Shown one piece after another: positions 46,335 to 54,158 of a stretch of DNA of 64,000 nucleotides. Origin of the DNA: Ornithoclostridium sp949298505 (lineage in GTDB: Bacteria > Bacillota > Clostridia > Christensenellales > UBA3700); contig CASFWW010000030.1 in assembly GCA_949298505.1 (NCBI GenBank), forward strand, positions 1 through 64,000, given 5' to 3'. Each line of letters starts with the position of its first letter. Positions within the stretch are counted from its first letter, which is position 1. A model generated the notes under the pieces. That model saw only the letters and a program-made list of their open reading frames with translations. It searched no databases and was not told the origin of the DNA. The translations under genes were made by a program, and so were the position numbers.

Positions 46335-47366
46335 ATGCAGAACAGATTGACAAAGGGGAGACTTCTCGACGACGAAGGCAGACTTTTGCAGGCGGGTTAC
46401 TCCACCGTAATGGCGAGGAGGTACGACCGCAAGAATATCGCCGCAAGCAAATGGCGTATTAAGGAATGGGATTACTACATTATTTCAGACGGTGTGAAAA
46501 GCATCGCCTTTACGCTGTCGGACATAGGATATATCGGGCTGATGAGCGTGAGCGTGATCGACCTTGAAGAACCCGCCAGCCGCACGTCGTCAAGGATAAC
46601 GCTTTTCCCGTTCGGTAAATACGACTTTCCCAAGACTTTCGAGGACGGAGACGTAAAATTCGAATCGAAGGCACTGAAATTGTATTTCCGCAACGACAAG
46701 GGCGTCAGAGAGATAGAGTGTGAGTACAGGAAATGGGACGGCGAGAATACGCTGAAAGCCAGGATAAAGCTGACAGATCCGCCACGCGACGCCATGGTCA
46801 TCGCGACTCCGTTCAAGGAGAACGAGCATGCGTTTTACTATAACGCCAAGCTCAACTGCATGACTGCCGAAGGCTACTTTGAAGTGGGAGACAAAAGGTA
46901 CGATTTCGACAAGAAGAACTCCCTCGGCACGCTTGACTGGGGCAGAGGCGTCTGGACTTACAAGAACGTCTGGTACTGGGGAAGCATGCAGAAAAGGCTC
47001 GGTAACGGGCACACGATCGGCTTCAATCTCGGCTACGGTTTCGGCGATACGTCTCAGGCGAGCGAGAACATGTTCTTTATCGACGGCGTCGCTCACAAAC
47101 TGGGCAACGTGACCTTCGATATCCCTATGAGAGACGGCAAAGAGGATTATATGAGAGAATGGACGATAAGGGACGACGAAGGCAGGCTCAGCATACGTTT
47201 CAAACCTGTGATTGACCGCTTTGACAGAGTGAACGTCCTTGTGGTCTCGACGTGTCAGCACCAGGTATTCGGGGAATTTTCAGGACATGTAAGGCTGGAG
47301 GACGGCTCGTTGACAGAGTTCTCGGACTGCGGCGGCTTTGCTGAAAAAGTCGTCAACAAGTGGTAA
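46335..47366 (+). CDS. DUF2804 family protein
   Basis: The 343-aa protein matches DUF2804 throughout: LTKGRLLDDEGRLLQAGYST at the N-terminus, WRIKEWDYYIISD, LGTLDWGRGVWTYKNVWYWG in the middle and FGEFSGHVRLEDG near the end. The family is related by fold to lipocalin-like beta-barrel proteins and has no assigned reaction. It has no signal peptide and a strong own promoter and terminator, so it is monocistronic. AAGAGGTGATC precedes the ATG. Confidence 0.9.
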   Translation: MQNRLTKGRLLDDEGRLLQAGYSTVMARRYDRKNIAASKWRIKEWDYYIISDGVKSIAFTLSDIGYIGLMSVSVIDLEEPASRTSSRITLFPFGKYDFPKTFEDGDVKFESKALKLYFRNDKGVREIECEYRKWDGENTLKARIKLTDPPRDAMVIATPFKENEHAFYYNAKLNCMTAEGYFEVGDKRYDFDKKNSLGTLDWGRGVWTYKNVWYWGSMQKRLGNGHTIGFNLGYGFGDTSQASENMFFIDGVAHKLGNVTFDIPMRDGKEDYMREWTIRDDEGRLSIRFKPVIDRFDRVNVLVVSTCQHQVFGEFSGHVRLEDGSLTEFSDCGGFAEKVVNKW

Positions 47367-47397
47367 GAGAATCAGCATATAACAAACACGGGCATGA

Positions 47398-47434
47398 AAA
47401 AACGGAGACGGGAATGTCTCCGTTTCGTCTTTTT
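47398..47434 (+). terminator. Intrinsic terminator
   Basis: AAACGGAGAC-gggaat-GTCTCCGTTT followed by CGTCTTTTTTTT. On the minus strand the same stem is followed by TTTTTTC, so it can also end the convergent 48-aa gene. Confidence 0.88.
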
Positions 47435-47436
47435 TT

Positions 47437-47583
47437 TCACAGGTCGTCGGCGTCCTGACAAGGGGTGCCGTCGGCTGATTTTCCGGTATAACTTCCGTAC
47501 GGGTCGAAGCGCAGGTTCTTTTCTGCGTAAGCTTTCACGGCGGTGCTTATGGCGTCTTTCCGGTTTTTGCGTTCTTTTTTCAT
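47437..47583 (-). CDS. Small conserved-type protein (48 aa)
   Basis: A minus-strand ATG at 47583 follows AAGGAGG by 5 nt and opens a 48-codon frame that ends at 47437. The peptide has a basic N-terminus (MKKERKNRKDAISTAVKAY) and a C-terminal FDPYGSYTGKSADGT segment ending QDADDL. From memory, short proteins with a DPxGSYTG...QDADDL ending are frequent in Clostridia, but I cannot name a family. The near-perfect ribosome site and own convergent terminator support a real gene. Confidence 0.8.
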   Translation of the reverse strand: MKKERKNRKDAISTAVKAYAEKNLRFDPYGSYTGKSADGTPCQDADDL

Positions 47584-47678
47584 TCAGTCCTCCTTCCGCC
47601 GGCATATGCGGCGTATATATTGATTAGTGTACGCAGGTAAAATCATTGTAAACATTGGCTCATGCAATTCCGATAGTA

Positions 47679-47707
47679 TAGACATAGTCAACTCGCTGTG
47701 TTATACT
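47679..47707 (+). promoter_or_regulatory. Promoter of the SCP2-like/Fe-ADH-like operon
   Basis: TAGACA (47679-47684), 17 nt, TATACT (47702-47707), then GGGGTGGAG and the ATG at 47732. Confidence 0.65.
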
Positions 47708-47731
47708 TTAGTCAAACCTGTGGGGTGGAGA

Positions 47732-48232
47732 ATGAAAGGAAAGAAACTGTTCAAAAAATTCGTGACGTCTTTCAATATGTATTTTTTCGCGAAGGGAATC
47801 GCATGCTGTTACAGGTATGACGAGGACTTCAGACGTTATGCGGGAATGCTTCCCGAAAAATTCGTTTTCAGAATGAGAGTCCTTCCCGACGGTGCGTCCG
47901 TGACGATCGTAAAGGAAGGAGAAAAACTCACCGCCAGATCCGGGAACGACATTATCGCCAACCCGGACGTCGACGTCTGTTTCAAGCATATCGAGAGCGC
48001 CTTTGCGTTCGTGACCGGCAGGAAGTCTTTTGCAAAATGTATAGCGCAGTCCGCTTTCATAATAAAAGGCGACGTATCGGGAATGATGACCGTTTCGCAT
48101 ATGTTCGACATCGTAGGGTCGTACATCCTGAGCAAAAGTTTTCTCAAAAAGTATGACAGGGCGCTGCTTTCCCGGAGCGCCGGAGTGCACAAAGTGCGCT
48201 TTTTCACTCTGTTCGGGAGGTTCGGGCAATGA
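47732..48232 (+). CDS. SCP2-like small protein
   Basis: The 166-aa protein starts MKGKKLFKKF after GGGTGGAG; the frame is open upstream but the promoter lies within that part. The sequence SVTIVKEGEKLTARSGNDII, then PDVDVCFKHIESAFAFVTGR and FIIKGDVSGMMTVSHMFDIV, has the pattern of an SCP2 (sterol-carrier/lipid-binding) domain: a sheet followed by helices with a G-D turn. There is no signal peptide. It overlaps the next gene by four bases. A lipid or hydrophobic ligand is possible; the assignment is by pattern only. Confidence 0.75.
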   Translation: MKGKKLFKKFVTSFNMYFFAKGIACCYRYDEDFRRYAGMLPEKFVFRMRVLPDGASVTIVKEGEKLTARSGNDIIANPDVDVCFKHIESAFAFVTGRKSFAKCIAQSAFIIKGDVSGMMTVSHMFDIVGSYILSKSFLKKYDRALLSRSAGVHKVRFFTLFGRFGQ

Positions 48233-49413
48233 AAAAAAGCAATTTCTATTACGAGTTTTACAATCCTTCAAAGGTGACGGCGGGTGTCGGCTGTCTGCAC
48301 GACGCAGTAGAAAAACTTCCGTCGCTCGGGCTGCACAACGCGTTTTTTCTCTGCGATAACGCTGAGAAGAACGAGGTGCTTGACGAGGTCAGGAAAGCGG
48401 TTTCTTCAGTGAAAGTCAGAACGGGCGCGCTTTACGTATGTTCAGAAAAAACGGTGTGTCTTGCAAGTCTCAGAGAGATGCGCGACGTCTACCGTGTGAA
48501 CAATTGCGACTGCATCGTGGTATGCGGCAACTACAAATGCATAAATACGGCAAAGGCGCTCAGGTTGCTTTTGTCCGGGCAGGTCATACGTTTCGAGGAC
48601 GTGAAGGGGCTGAACGTGGCGAGGAAAAAGGTGGACGTTCCTCTCGTCGTGGTGGCGACAAGCGTCGGGATCAGCAATGTGCTGACAGACAGCGTGTACG
48701 TCAAGGACGATTACGGCGCCGTGACGGAATGCGTTTCTCCGCTGTGCGCTCCGGATTACTGTATAGTCGATCCCACTCTGACGCCGGTTTTCGACGCGCC
48801 CACAACGATAGCGGGAGCGCTCGAGTCTTTTGCAAGGAACATTGAAGAGTTTGTGAGCAGGCAGGCTATCACGCTGACCAAGTGTATGAATCTTATTGCG
48901 ATCAGAGAAGTCCGCGACAACGTGTTCAAGGTGGTCAACGACCCTATGGACGCTCAGGCGGTGCTCGGGCTTCAGAGAGCGGGTCTGCTCGCCGGGATAT
49001 GCTACTCCAACACTTCGGCGGGAATAGCGCACGCATTGTCCGGCGCGATCTCGGATATGACGGGAAGAGACGGTTTTATCTGCACCGGGATCGTTTTTAC
49101 CGCATGTATGCGCTACAATCTCGAAGTAGCTGAAAAGGATTATGCGCAGGCGCTGTACTATATCGTCGGAGACGACAGATACGCCGCGACCCCGGCGTCG
49201 GAGAGAGCGTCGACGCTTATAGAGACTTCCGACAAGATGATCAGGACGCTTTTTGAGGAGAACGGACTGCCTCTCAGACTCTCTGAGATCGGCGTTGACG
49301 AAGAGTGTCTCGACAAACTGGTGGAGGAGACGATGAAGTCGTACGCGCTCGTCACCAATCCGAAGAACGTCAAGAAAGAGGACGTTTACGAGATCTTAAG
49401 GAGCGTGATGTAA
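48229..49413 (+). CDS. Fe-ADH-fold protein without metal ligands
   Basis: The 394-aa protein follows the iron-containing alcohol dehydrogenase layout: an N-terminal Rossmann part and a helical C-terminal part. The usual GGGSxxDxAK reads CGNYKCINTAK (residues 99-109), PTTxGTGSE reads VATSVGISNV, and the metal-binding DALTH reads GALES (196-200). One of the later histidines survives (AHALSG, His268) but the next reads ICTG. The Asp and at least two His ligands are therefore lost, so ordinary Fe-dependent alcohol oxidation is unlikely. The stop is one base before the next start. It may be a non-catalytic partner of the paralogue. Confidence 0.8.
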   Translation: MKKSNFYYEFYNPSKVTAGVGCLHDAVEKLPSLGLHNAFFLCDNAEKNEVLDEVRKAVSSVKVRTGALYVCSEKTVCLASLREMRDVYRVNNCDCIVVCGNYKCINTAKALRLLLSGQVIRFEDVKGLNVARKKVDVPLVVVATSVGISNVLTDSVYVKDDYGAVTECVSPLCAPDYCIVDPTLTPVFDAPTTIAGALESFARNIEEFVSRQAITLTKCMNLIAIREVRDNVFKVVNDPMDAQAVLGLQRAGLLAGICYSNTSAGIAHALSGAISDMTGRDGFICTGIVFTACMRYNLEVAEKDYAQALYYIVGDDRYAATPASERASTLIETSDKMIRTLFEENGLPLRLSEIGVDEECLDKLVEETMKSYALVTNPKNVKKEDVYEILRSVM

Positions 49414-49414
49414 A

Positions 49415-50596
49415 ATGAGTATATTCAGTTTTTCCAACGACGTAAAAATACTTTGCGGAGACCATGCGCTGGACAATCTGCCGTTTGAACTGAGGGAACG
49501 AGACTGCACCAGACCCCTTCTCATTGCGGACGAAAGGTCTTACAGGCTGGGTTTTGCAAAAGAAGTCAGGCACGCCATGGACAACGATACCATTTCGCTC
49601 GGAGCGTTTTATTACGGGGTCTCCGAATCGGCTTGCCCGAAGGATTGCGACAATGTAGTCACGCTGTACAAAACCCACGGGTGCGACGGCATAATAGCGC
49701 TTGGAGGAGAAAACGTCACTCAGTGCGCCAAAGCGGCGAAGATGATGCTGCTTCAGGGCGTAGGCGATTTCGTATATTTCAATCACAGATCGGATACCGA
49801 TTCTGACAAGATCTCTTATTCTGCAATACCGCTTTTCATTCTGCCCACAGACATCCCCTGCGGCATAGAAGCGAGTGACAGAGCTGTCATATTCGACGAA
49901 AAGAACAACGTGATTTACAATTTTGACAGCGTTCTCACCAGAGCGAGCGCAGTTATCCTTGACGTCAGACTCACAGACATAATGCCCGCAAAGGCAATGG
50001 CGACTGCCGGTCTCGGGGCGCTGGCGATGGGTGTGAAGGGCTTTGTCGACAACAATTCAAACCCGATAGCGCTGGCATACGCGACAAGCGCCATACACAC
50101 GATAATCAACGAGCTTCTGCCGGCAATGAGGCACAATTCCAATGCGGATTACAGGATCAGCATATATTCTTCGATAATCAATGCCGGGATAGCATATTTT
50201 TCGATAAAGGAAAGTCTGCTCAGGGATATGACCAACGAGCTGGCTATCAGGACGGGATATTCTCATCTTCAGATACTGTCCATACTTTTCCCCGTCTATT
50301 ACAAGGAAAAGATCAACGGCGACCGCGCGTTCAAAAGCGTGCTGATGCCGATAGCGGGAGAGGAACAGTATGCGCTGTCCAATGCAAAATCAAGAGAAGT
50401 GATTGCGCTGGATATGCTCAACGAATTCTGGGGTAAAGTCACGGAACTTGCACAGATCCCGTCAAAACTCCATGAAACGGGCGTCGAACAGTCAGACTTC
50501 GTAAAACTTGCAGACGCGGTTATCATCAGATACAGAGGAGACGATCCTCACAACAACTATACGACGATAGTAAAACTGTTAGAGGAAGCGTTTTGA
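49415..50596 (+). CDS. Second Fe-ADH-fold protein without metal ligands
   Basis: The 393-aa protein is a diverged paralogue of the preceding one. ALGGENVTQCAKAAK (residues 96-108) stands at the GGGSxxDxAK position, FILPTDIPCGIEAS at the PTTxGTGSE position, and AGLGALAMGVKGFVDN where DALTHAxEAY is expected. The Asp and His metal ligands are missing here too, and the C-terminal HxxGxxxxHG region reads TNELAIRTGYSHLQ. Two adjacent copies that have both lost the site yet stay full length suggests a selected new role, perhaps as a heterodimer. The stop overlaps the queH start (TTGA). Confidence 0.78.
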   Translation: MSIFSFSNDVKILCGDHALDNLPFELRERDCTRPLLIADERSYRLGFAKEVRHAMDNDTISLGAFYYGVSESACPKDCDNVVTLYKTHGCDGIIALGGENVTQCAKAAKMMLLQGVGDFVYFNHRSDTDSDKISYSAIPLFILPTDIPCGIEASDRAVIFDEKNNVIYNFDSVLTRASAVILDVRLTDIMPAKAMATAGLGALAMGVKGFVDNNSNPIALAYATSAIHTIINELLPAMRHNSNADYRISIYSSIINAGIAYFSIKESLLRDMTNELAIRTGYSHLQILSILFPVYYKEKINGDRAFKSVLMPIAGEEQYALSNAKSREVIALDMLNEFWGKVTELAQIPSKLHETGVEQSDFVKLADAVIIRYRGDDPHNNYTTIVKLLEEAF

Positions 50597-51204
50597 ACGA
50601 TTTTATCAGACGTGCGGACGCGATAAAGCTCGGGCTGAAGGAGAAAGGCGTCAGAGAAAGTATGCTCCTGCACAGTTGCTGCGGTCCTTGCAGCACGGCG
50701 TGCATAGAGTATCTTGCGGACGCATTCGATCTCACCGTGCTTTTTTACAATCCCAATATCGCGCCGGAAGACGAATATGCGCTGAGAGCGCAGGAACTGC
50801 AGAGATATATCCGCGATTTTACTTCAGGCGTGAAATGCGAGATATGCGATTACGATCCGCAGGAATTTTACAGCGTTGTCAAAGGGTTTGAAGATTGCCC
50901 TGAGGGCGGGGCGCGTTGTGAAAAGTGCTTCCGTCTCAGGCTTGAATACTGCGCGCGCGTCGCCGCGGAAAGGGGGTTCGACTGGTTCTGTACAACGCTT
51001 ACCGTGAGCCCTCACAAGAACGCTCAGCTGATAAACGCCGTCGGGCAGAGCCTCGCAGAGAAATACGGAGTGAAATTTTTTCCTTCCGATTTCAAGAAGA
51101 AAGACGGCTATCTGAAGTCTGTCAGGCTTGCAAAAGAGGCGGGGCTGTACAGACAGAATTATTGCGGGTGTATTTTTTCTGCGCGCGAAAACGGCACCCG
51201 CTGA
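50593..51204 (+). CDS. queH: Epoxyqueuosine reductase QueH
   Basis: The 203-aa protein is of the QueH (DUF208) type: MLLHSCCGPCSTACIEYL near the N-terminus (Cys29, Cys30, Cys33), LFYNPNIAPEDEY, RCEKCFRLRLE, and the C-terminal NYCGCIFS. QueH reduces epoxyqueuosine in tRNA anticodons to queuosine using Fe-S chemistry. The start is a TTG overlapping the previous stop, with GAGGAA 6 nt upstream. No other queuosine gene is in the window; its place in the Fe-ADH-like operon may be only convenient co-transcription. Confidence 0.93.
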   Translation: MNDFIRRADAIKLGLKEKGVRESMLLHSCCGPCSTACIEYLADAFDLTVLFYNPNIAPEDEYALRAQELQRYIRDFTSGVKCEICDYDPQEFYSVVKGFEDCPEGGARCEKCFRLRLEYCARVAAERGFDWFCTTLTVSPHKNAQLINAVGQSLAEKYGVKFFPSDFKKKDGYLKSVRLAKEAGLYRQNYCGCIFSARENGTR

Positions 51205-51291
51205 TTAAAGCGCCGTCGCTGATTTTTCACCTTTTTTACTGAATTTCCGACACCCTTTAAATATTAATATTCATTTTTACATAAAATATTG

Positions 51292-51320
51292 TCGACAAAA
51301 CGGGAATTTTGTTTTACAAT
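51292..51320 (+). promoter_or_regulatory. Promoter of the Wzz-like gene
   Basis: TCGACA (51292-51297), 17 nt, TACAAT (51315-51320), with a ~40-nt leader containing GGAGG before the ATG at 51369. Confidence 0.7.
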
Positions 51321-51368
51321 GTAGTTAACGTGGGTGCGTATCCAGTACCGCGGAACACGGAGGTTAAT

Positions 51369-52715
51369 ATGCAGGACGACAGAAAAGAATTTACTCTGAA
51401 ACAGGTGAGCGAAGTCTTCAAAAGAGGTTGGCTTACGATCCTCATCTACGTTTTGGTGGCGGCGATCGTGTTCGGTTCGGTTGCGGCTATAGTCAAGACT
51501 TTTGCTACGACCAGCGAATTCCGCGCAAAGGTCGGCTTTGTGAACGCCGTAAAAGACAGCGATCTCTCTGCATTGAATTCGTCCGAAAACATCACCAAGG
51601 CGCTGACCGACCTCGGTATGAAGGAGGAGGAGATCCCCGGTTACGTTGACGAGATCAGAGCGGCTATTTCGATCACTCCGATCGTTTATTCCAACCAGAC
51701 TGAGAACGACACCCAGTTCATCCCCAGCAGCTACACCGTCACGATGGGAGAAATAGAAGGGCTTACTGAGGCGAGATGCACGCAGATACTCAATCAGATC
51801 ATCACGAATTTCGTCACGGATTACAATCTGAAGAACACGTCCAACGTGATCAACACTGAGAACGAGCAGGCGCTTGCCGATTATTCTTCAAGCGATTATA
51901 TCGAGATATCTTACGAGATGAGAAACAAGATTGAAGCCATGATGGTCACCGCAGAGTCTCTGGCTTCGCGTTCCACTACGTTCGTTTCTACCAGCACCAA
52001 TATGACGTTTGCCGATTTCATATCCATGCTTGAATCCATTGAAAGCCAGATAGAGTCTTTTGACGGATATATAACGGTAAAAGGCATCACGAAAGAAGTC
52101 TCCGGACTTTCTACGTCAGAATATATTTCAATGAGAGTGAACATCGCGCAGAACGAGCAGCTCAAGTACGAAGAAGCGGTAAACAAGTGGAAAGAGGTCG
52201 TGGATCAGATCACCGCAAACGGTTCTTTCAGCGGAACCGTTGACGGTCAGACGATCGTGATCCAGGATCAGACGTCGTACTTCGCGTTCCTCAACAACTA
52301 TATCGAATCGGTAAAACTTGCCGCTGAAGCAAATGCGGTTTACAATTACTGGCAGAGCAAACAGACGGCGTTCGATTCCGCAACTGAATTCCCCGGTGCG
52401 TCCGCAGAGCAGAAGGCTACGCTTCTCGCCGAGGCTGACAAAAAGGTCGCTTTGCTGGTTTCGTCCACGAACCAGATGATCGAGATTTACAATAATATGG
52501 TCGGAGATTACAACAACAGCGGCATTTCTTCAGTTTCTTCAGCGAGCATGATCACTCCCGCATACGTGACGACTACGTCGGCGTTGTCCAATACCGTCAT
52601 GATTCTGATCATCGCGCTTGCAGTGGTGCTTGCGGCGCTCGTCGGATTTGTCAGAGTCAGGAGCAAATACCTCGCGTCTCCCGACGCAGTTCCCGAAGCG
52701 GGGGAAGACAAATAA
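51369..52715 (+). CDS. Wzz/GumC-like chain-length-type membrane protein
   Basis: The 448-aa protein (start MQDDRKEFTLKQVSEVFKRG after GGAGG) has two membrane segments, about residues 22-46 and 417-438, flanking a long helical extracellular region with many Gln/Asn/Ser and coiled-coil character. Both ends face the cytoplasm. This two-helix layout is that of polysaccharide co-polymerases (Wzz/GumC/CapA type), which set polymer length in capsule or exopolysaccharide export. No partner tyrosine kinase or polymerase is adjacent, so the role is tentative. It is monocistronic. Confidence 0.78.
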   Translation: MQDDRKEFTLKQVSEVFKRGWLTILIYVLVAAIVFGSVAAIVKTFATTSEFRAKVGFVNAVKDSDLSALNSSENITKALTDLGMKEEEIPGYVDEIRAAISITPIVYSNQTENDTQFIPSSYTVTMGEIEGLTEARCTQILNQIITNFVTDYNLKNTSNVINTENEQALADYSSSDYIEISYEMRNKIEAMMVTAESLASRSTTFVSTSTNMTFADFISMLESIESQIESFDGYITVKGITKEVSGLSTSEYISMRVNIAQNEQLKYEEAVNKWKEVVDQITANGSFSGTVDGQTIVIQDQTSYFAFLNNYIESVKLAAEANAVYNYWQSKQTAFDSATEFPGASAEQKATLLAEADKKVALLVSSTNQMIEIYNNMVGDYNNSGISSVSSASMITPAYVTTTSALSNTVMILIIALAVVLAALVGFVRVRSKYLASPDAVPEAGEDK

Positions 52716-52731
52716 TACCTTAACGGTTATG

Positions 52732-52765
52732 CCGGGCGTTGCAATCAGCAACGCCCGGTTTTTTG
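52732..52765 (+). terminator. Intrinsic terminator
   Basis: CCGGGCGTTGC-aatca-GCAACGCCCGG followed by TTTTTT, 16 nt after the Wzz-like gene. Confidence 0.92.
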
Positions 52766-52799
52766 TCGCACTTTTTGTCTTGTATACCATACCGGAATA

Positions 52800-53130
52800 A
52801 TACGAAAAAGAATTATAGCGACAAATTTCCGTCCCGGTGTGACCGGAAGCAATGGTCGGCTATCGTGATTTGACGCTTGTTACGGTCAAAGAAGCTTATA
52901 ACAGTTTCAGGTGCATTGTAAAGCTTTGCATTATGTAGTCAGATACAAGAAACAAGACTTGAAACTGCATGCTACCACCGGCGATGATTTTCAGTGAGTG
53001 TTTTTAAAACCTATGACGTAAAACAGAAAGGCTTCGCGTTGTGAAGTGACAACGGTCCGCGTCAGCAAAAATTGCTTCCGCAATGCGGGCGTCTCCGAGC
53101 TGGTACGTATATCTGAAATGAGATATGAAT
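52800..53130. other. Intergenic region with possible structured DNA/RNA
   Basis: No gene is supported. An inverted repeat CAGTTTCA (52902-52909) / TGAAACTG (52960-52967) encloses an AAAGCTTT palindrome, and a CCGCAATGCGG palindrome lies near 53078. No known RNA family is recognised. Confidence 0.4.
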
Positions 53131-53222
53131 AAAAAGCCGGTGTAAACGGCAAAAAAAAGAAAACGACCGCTAACGCAAAGGAAAACGACCGCTCTCTCTC
53201 AACGCCTTTCCTTTCGGAAAGT
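53128..53222 (-). ncRNA. Candidate small RNA
   Basis: A minus-strand promoter, TTGACA (53257-53252) - 17 nt - TAAATT (53234-53229), points to a start near 53222. The predicted RNA opens at once with a perfect hairpin CTTTCC-GAAA-GGAAAG (53221-53206). It then carries two copies of AGCGGTCGTTTTC (53193-53181 and 53171-53159), a U-run, and GCCG-tttacac-CGGC followed by TTTTT (53150-53131) as a possible terminator. No reading frame explains the segment. The end point is uncertain because the U-run at 53158-53151 could also end the transcript. Confidence 0.45.
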
Positions 53223-53373
53223 ATCTATAATTTACTATACAAATTGCATTTTGTCAATACATTTTTTAAAAAAATGTCAAAAAACAGCGCATTAAAAAAA
53301 AATTCCGCGCATTTTAGTGTTGATGTCGTAAAATTCCGGGCGAGTATTATTCCGGTCCGGTATGAGCCTGGTC

Positions 53374-54102
53374 TCAGACGATGAAACCGCCGTCAACGCA
53401 GAGAACCTGCCCGGTCACGTATTCCGCGCCGTTGACGAAGAACATCACCGCCTGAGCGACGTCTTCGGGCGAGCCGAATCTGCCGAGAGGTATTTCTCCC
53501 TCAAGATCCTCTTTATCGCGCTGGGTCAGGTGCGAGTTCATATCCGTGTCTATGACGCCCGGGCAGACGCAGTTGACGGTTATCCCTGACGGAGCGAGTT
53601 CTTTCGCGATCGCTTTTGAAAAGGCGATCAGACCGCCTTTTGCGGCGCTGTATACGCTCTCGCACGACGCGCCGGATATCCCCCAGACGGAGGAGACGTT
53701 CACGATCTTTCCTTCGTGCGCCGATATCATGACCGGACAGAGCAGTTTTGTCAGACGTATCGCTCCTTCAAGATCTGCCGCAAGGATGCGCGATATTGCG
53801 TGATCGGGAGTGTCGATCAGAGGCGCGATCACTGATTCCGCGGCGTTGTTGATCAGCGCGTAAACCGACCCGAAGCGGGCAATTACGTCGTCCGCGACTG
53901 CTTTGAGCGCGTCTCCGTCGGCGTTGTCCGCCTTGTACGCGCTTACCATGCAGCCCTCTTTCGCGAGTTCTGCCACCAGTTCCGCCGCGTCTCCGTCGCT
54001 CGTTTTGTATGTGAACGCGACGGCATAGCCTGATTTTGCCGCCAATTTTACGATTGCGCGCCCGATGCCGCGCGCGCCTCCGCTTACAAGTACCGTTTTC
54101 AT
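53374..54102 (-). CDS. SDR-family reductase, YmfI-like
   Basis: The 242-aa protein is a classical short-chain dehydrogenase: VLVSGGARGIGRAIV binds the nucleotide, LINNAAES follows, and the catalytic Ser138, Tyr151 and Lys155 lie in VNVSSVWGISGASCESVYSA. The S-x-W-G-x-x-GASCE segment is typical of the EF-P 5-aminopentanone reductase YmfI rather than FabG. That points to modification of elongation factor P, an assignment by motif memory. A TATAAT box ends 6 nt before the ATG and no ribosome site exists, so the mRNA is probably leaderless. Confidence 0.85.
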   Translation of the reverse strand: MKTVLVSGGARGIGRAIVKLAAKSGYAVAFTYKTSDGDAAELVAELAKEGCMVSAYKADNADGDALKAVADDVIARFGSVYALINNAAESVIAPLIDTPDHAISRILAADLEGAIRLTKLLCPVMISAHEGKIVNVSSVWGISGASCESVYSAAKGGLIAFSKAIAKELAPSGITVNCVCPGVIDTDMNSHLTQRDKEDLEGEIPLGRFGSPEDVAQAVMFFVNGAEYVTGQVLCVDGGFIV

Positions 54103-54108
54103 AATTCG

Positions 54109-54152
54109 ATTATATTATTTTATTTGTGGAAAATCAAGTTTTGTTGTATGAT
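54109..54152. promoter_or_regulatory. Interlocked divergent promoters, both leaderless
   Basis: For the SDR gene (minus): TTGATT (54137-54132), 17 nt, TATAAT (54114-54109), 6 nt, ATG at 54102. For the helicase (plus): TTGTGG (54124-54129), 17 nt, TATGAT (54147-54152), 6 nt, ATG at 54159. The two promoters overlap, so polymerases would compete for the site. Confidence 0.6.
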
Positions 54153-54158
54153 AAAGCT

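Noticed and set aside
52830..52865. SRP RNA-like GACCGGAAGCAATGGTC segment
   Set aside because: It has a GGAAG-type loop but lacks the second asymmetric loop and the long stem of the SRP RNA domain IV.
54126..54158. GTG start of the helicase at 54126
   Set aside because: It would place the start inside the predicted -35 region, with no ribosome site; the ATG at 54159 fits the 6-nt spacing from the -10 box.
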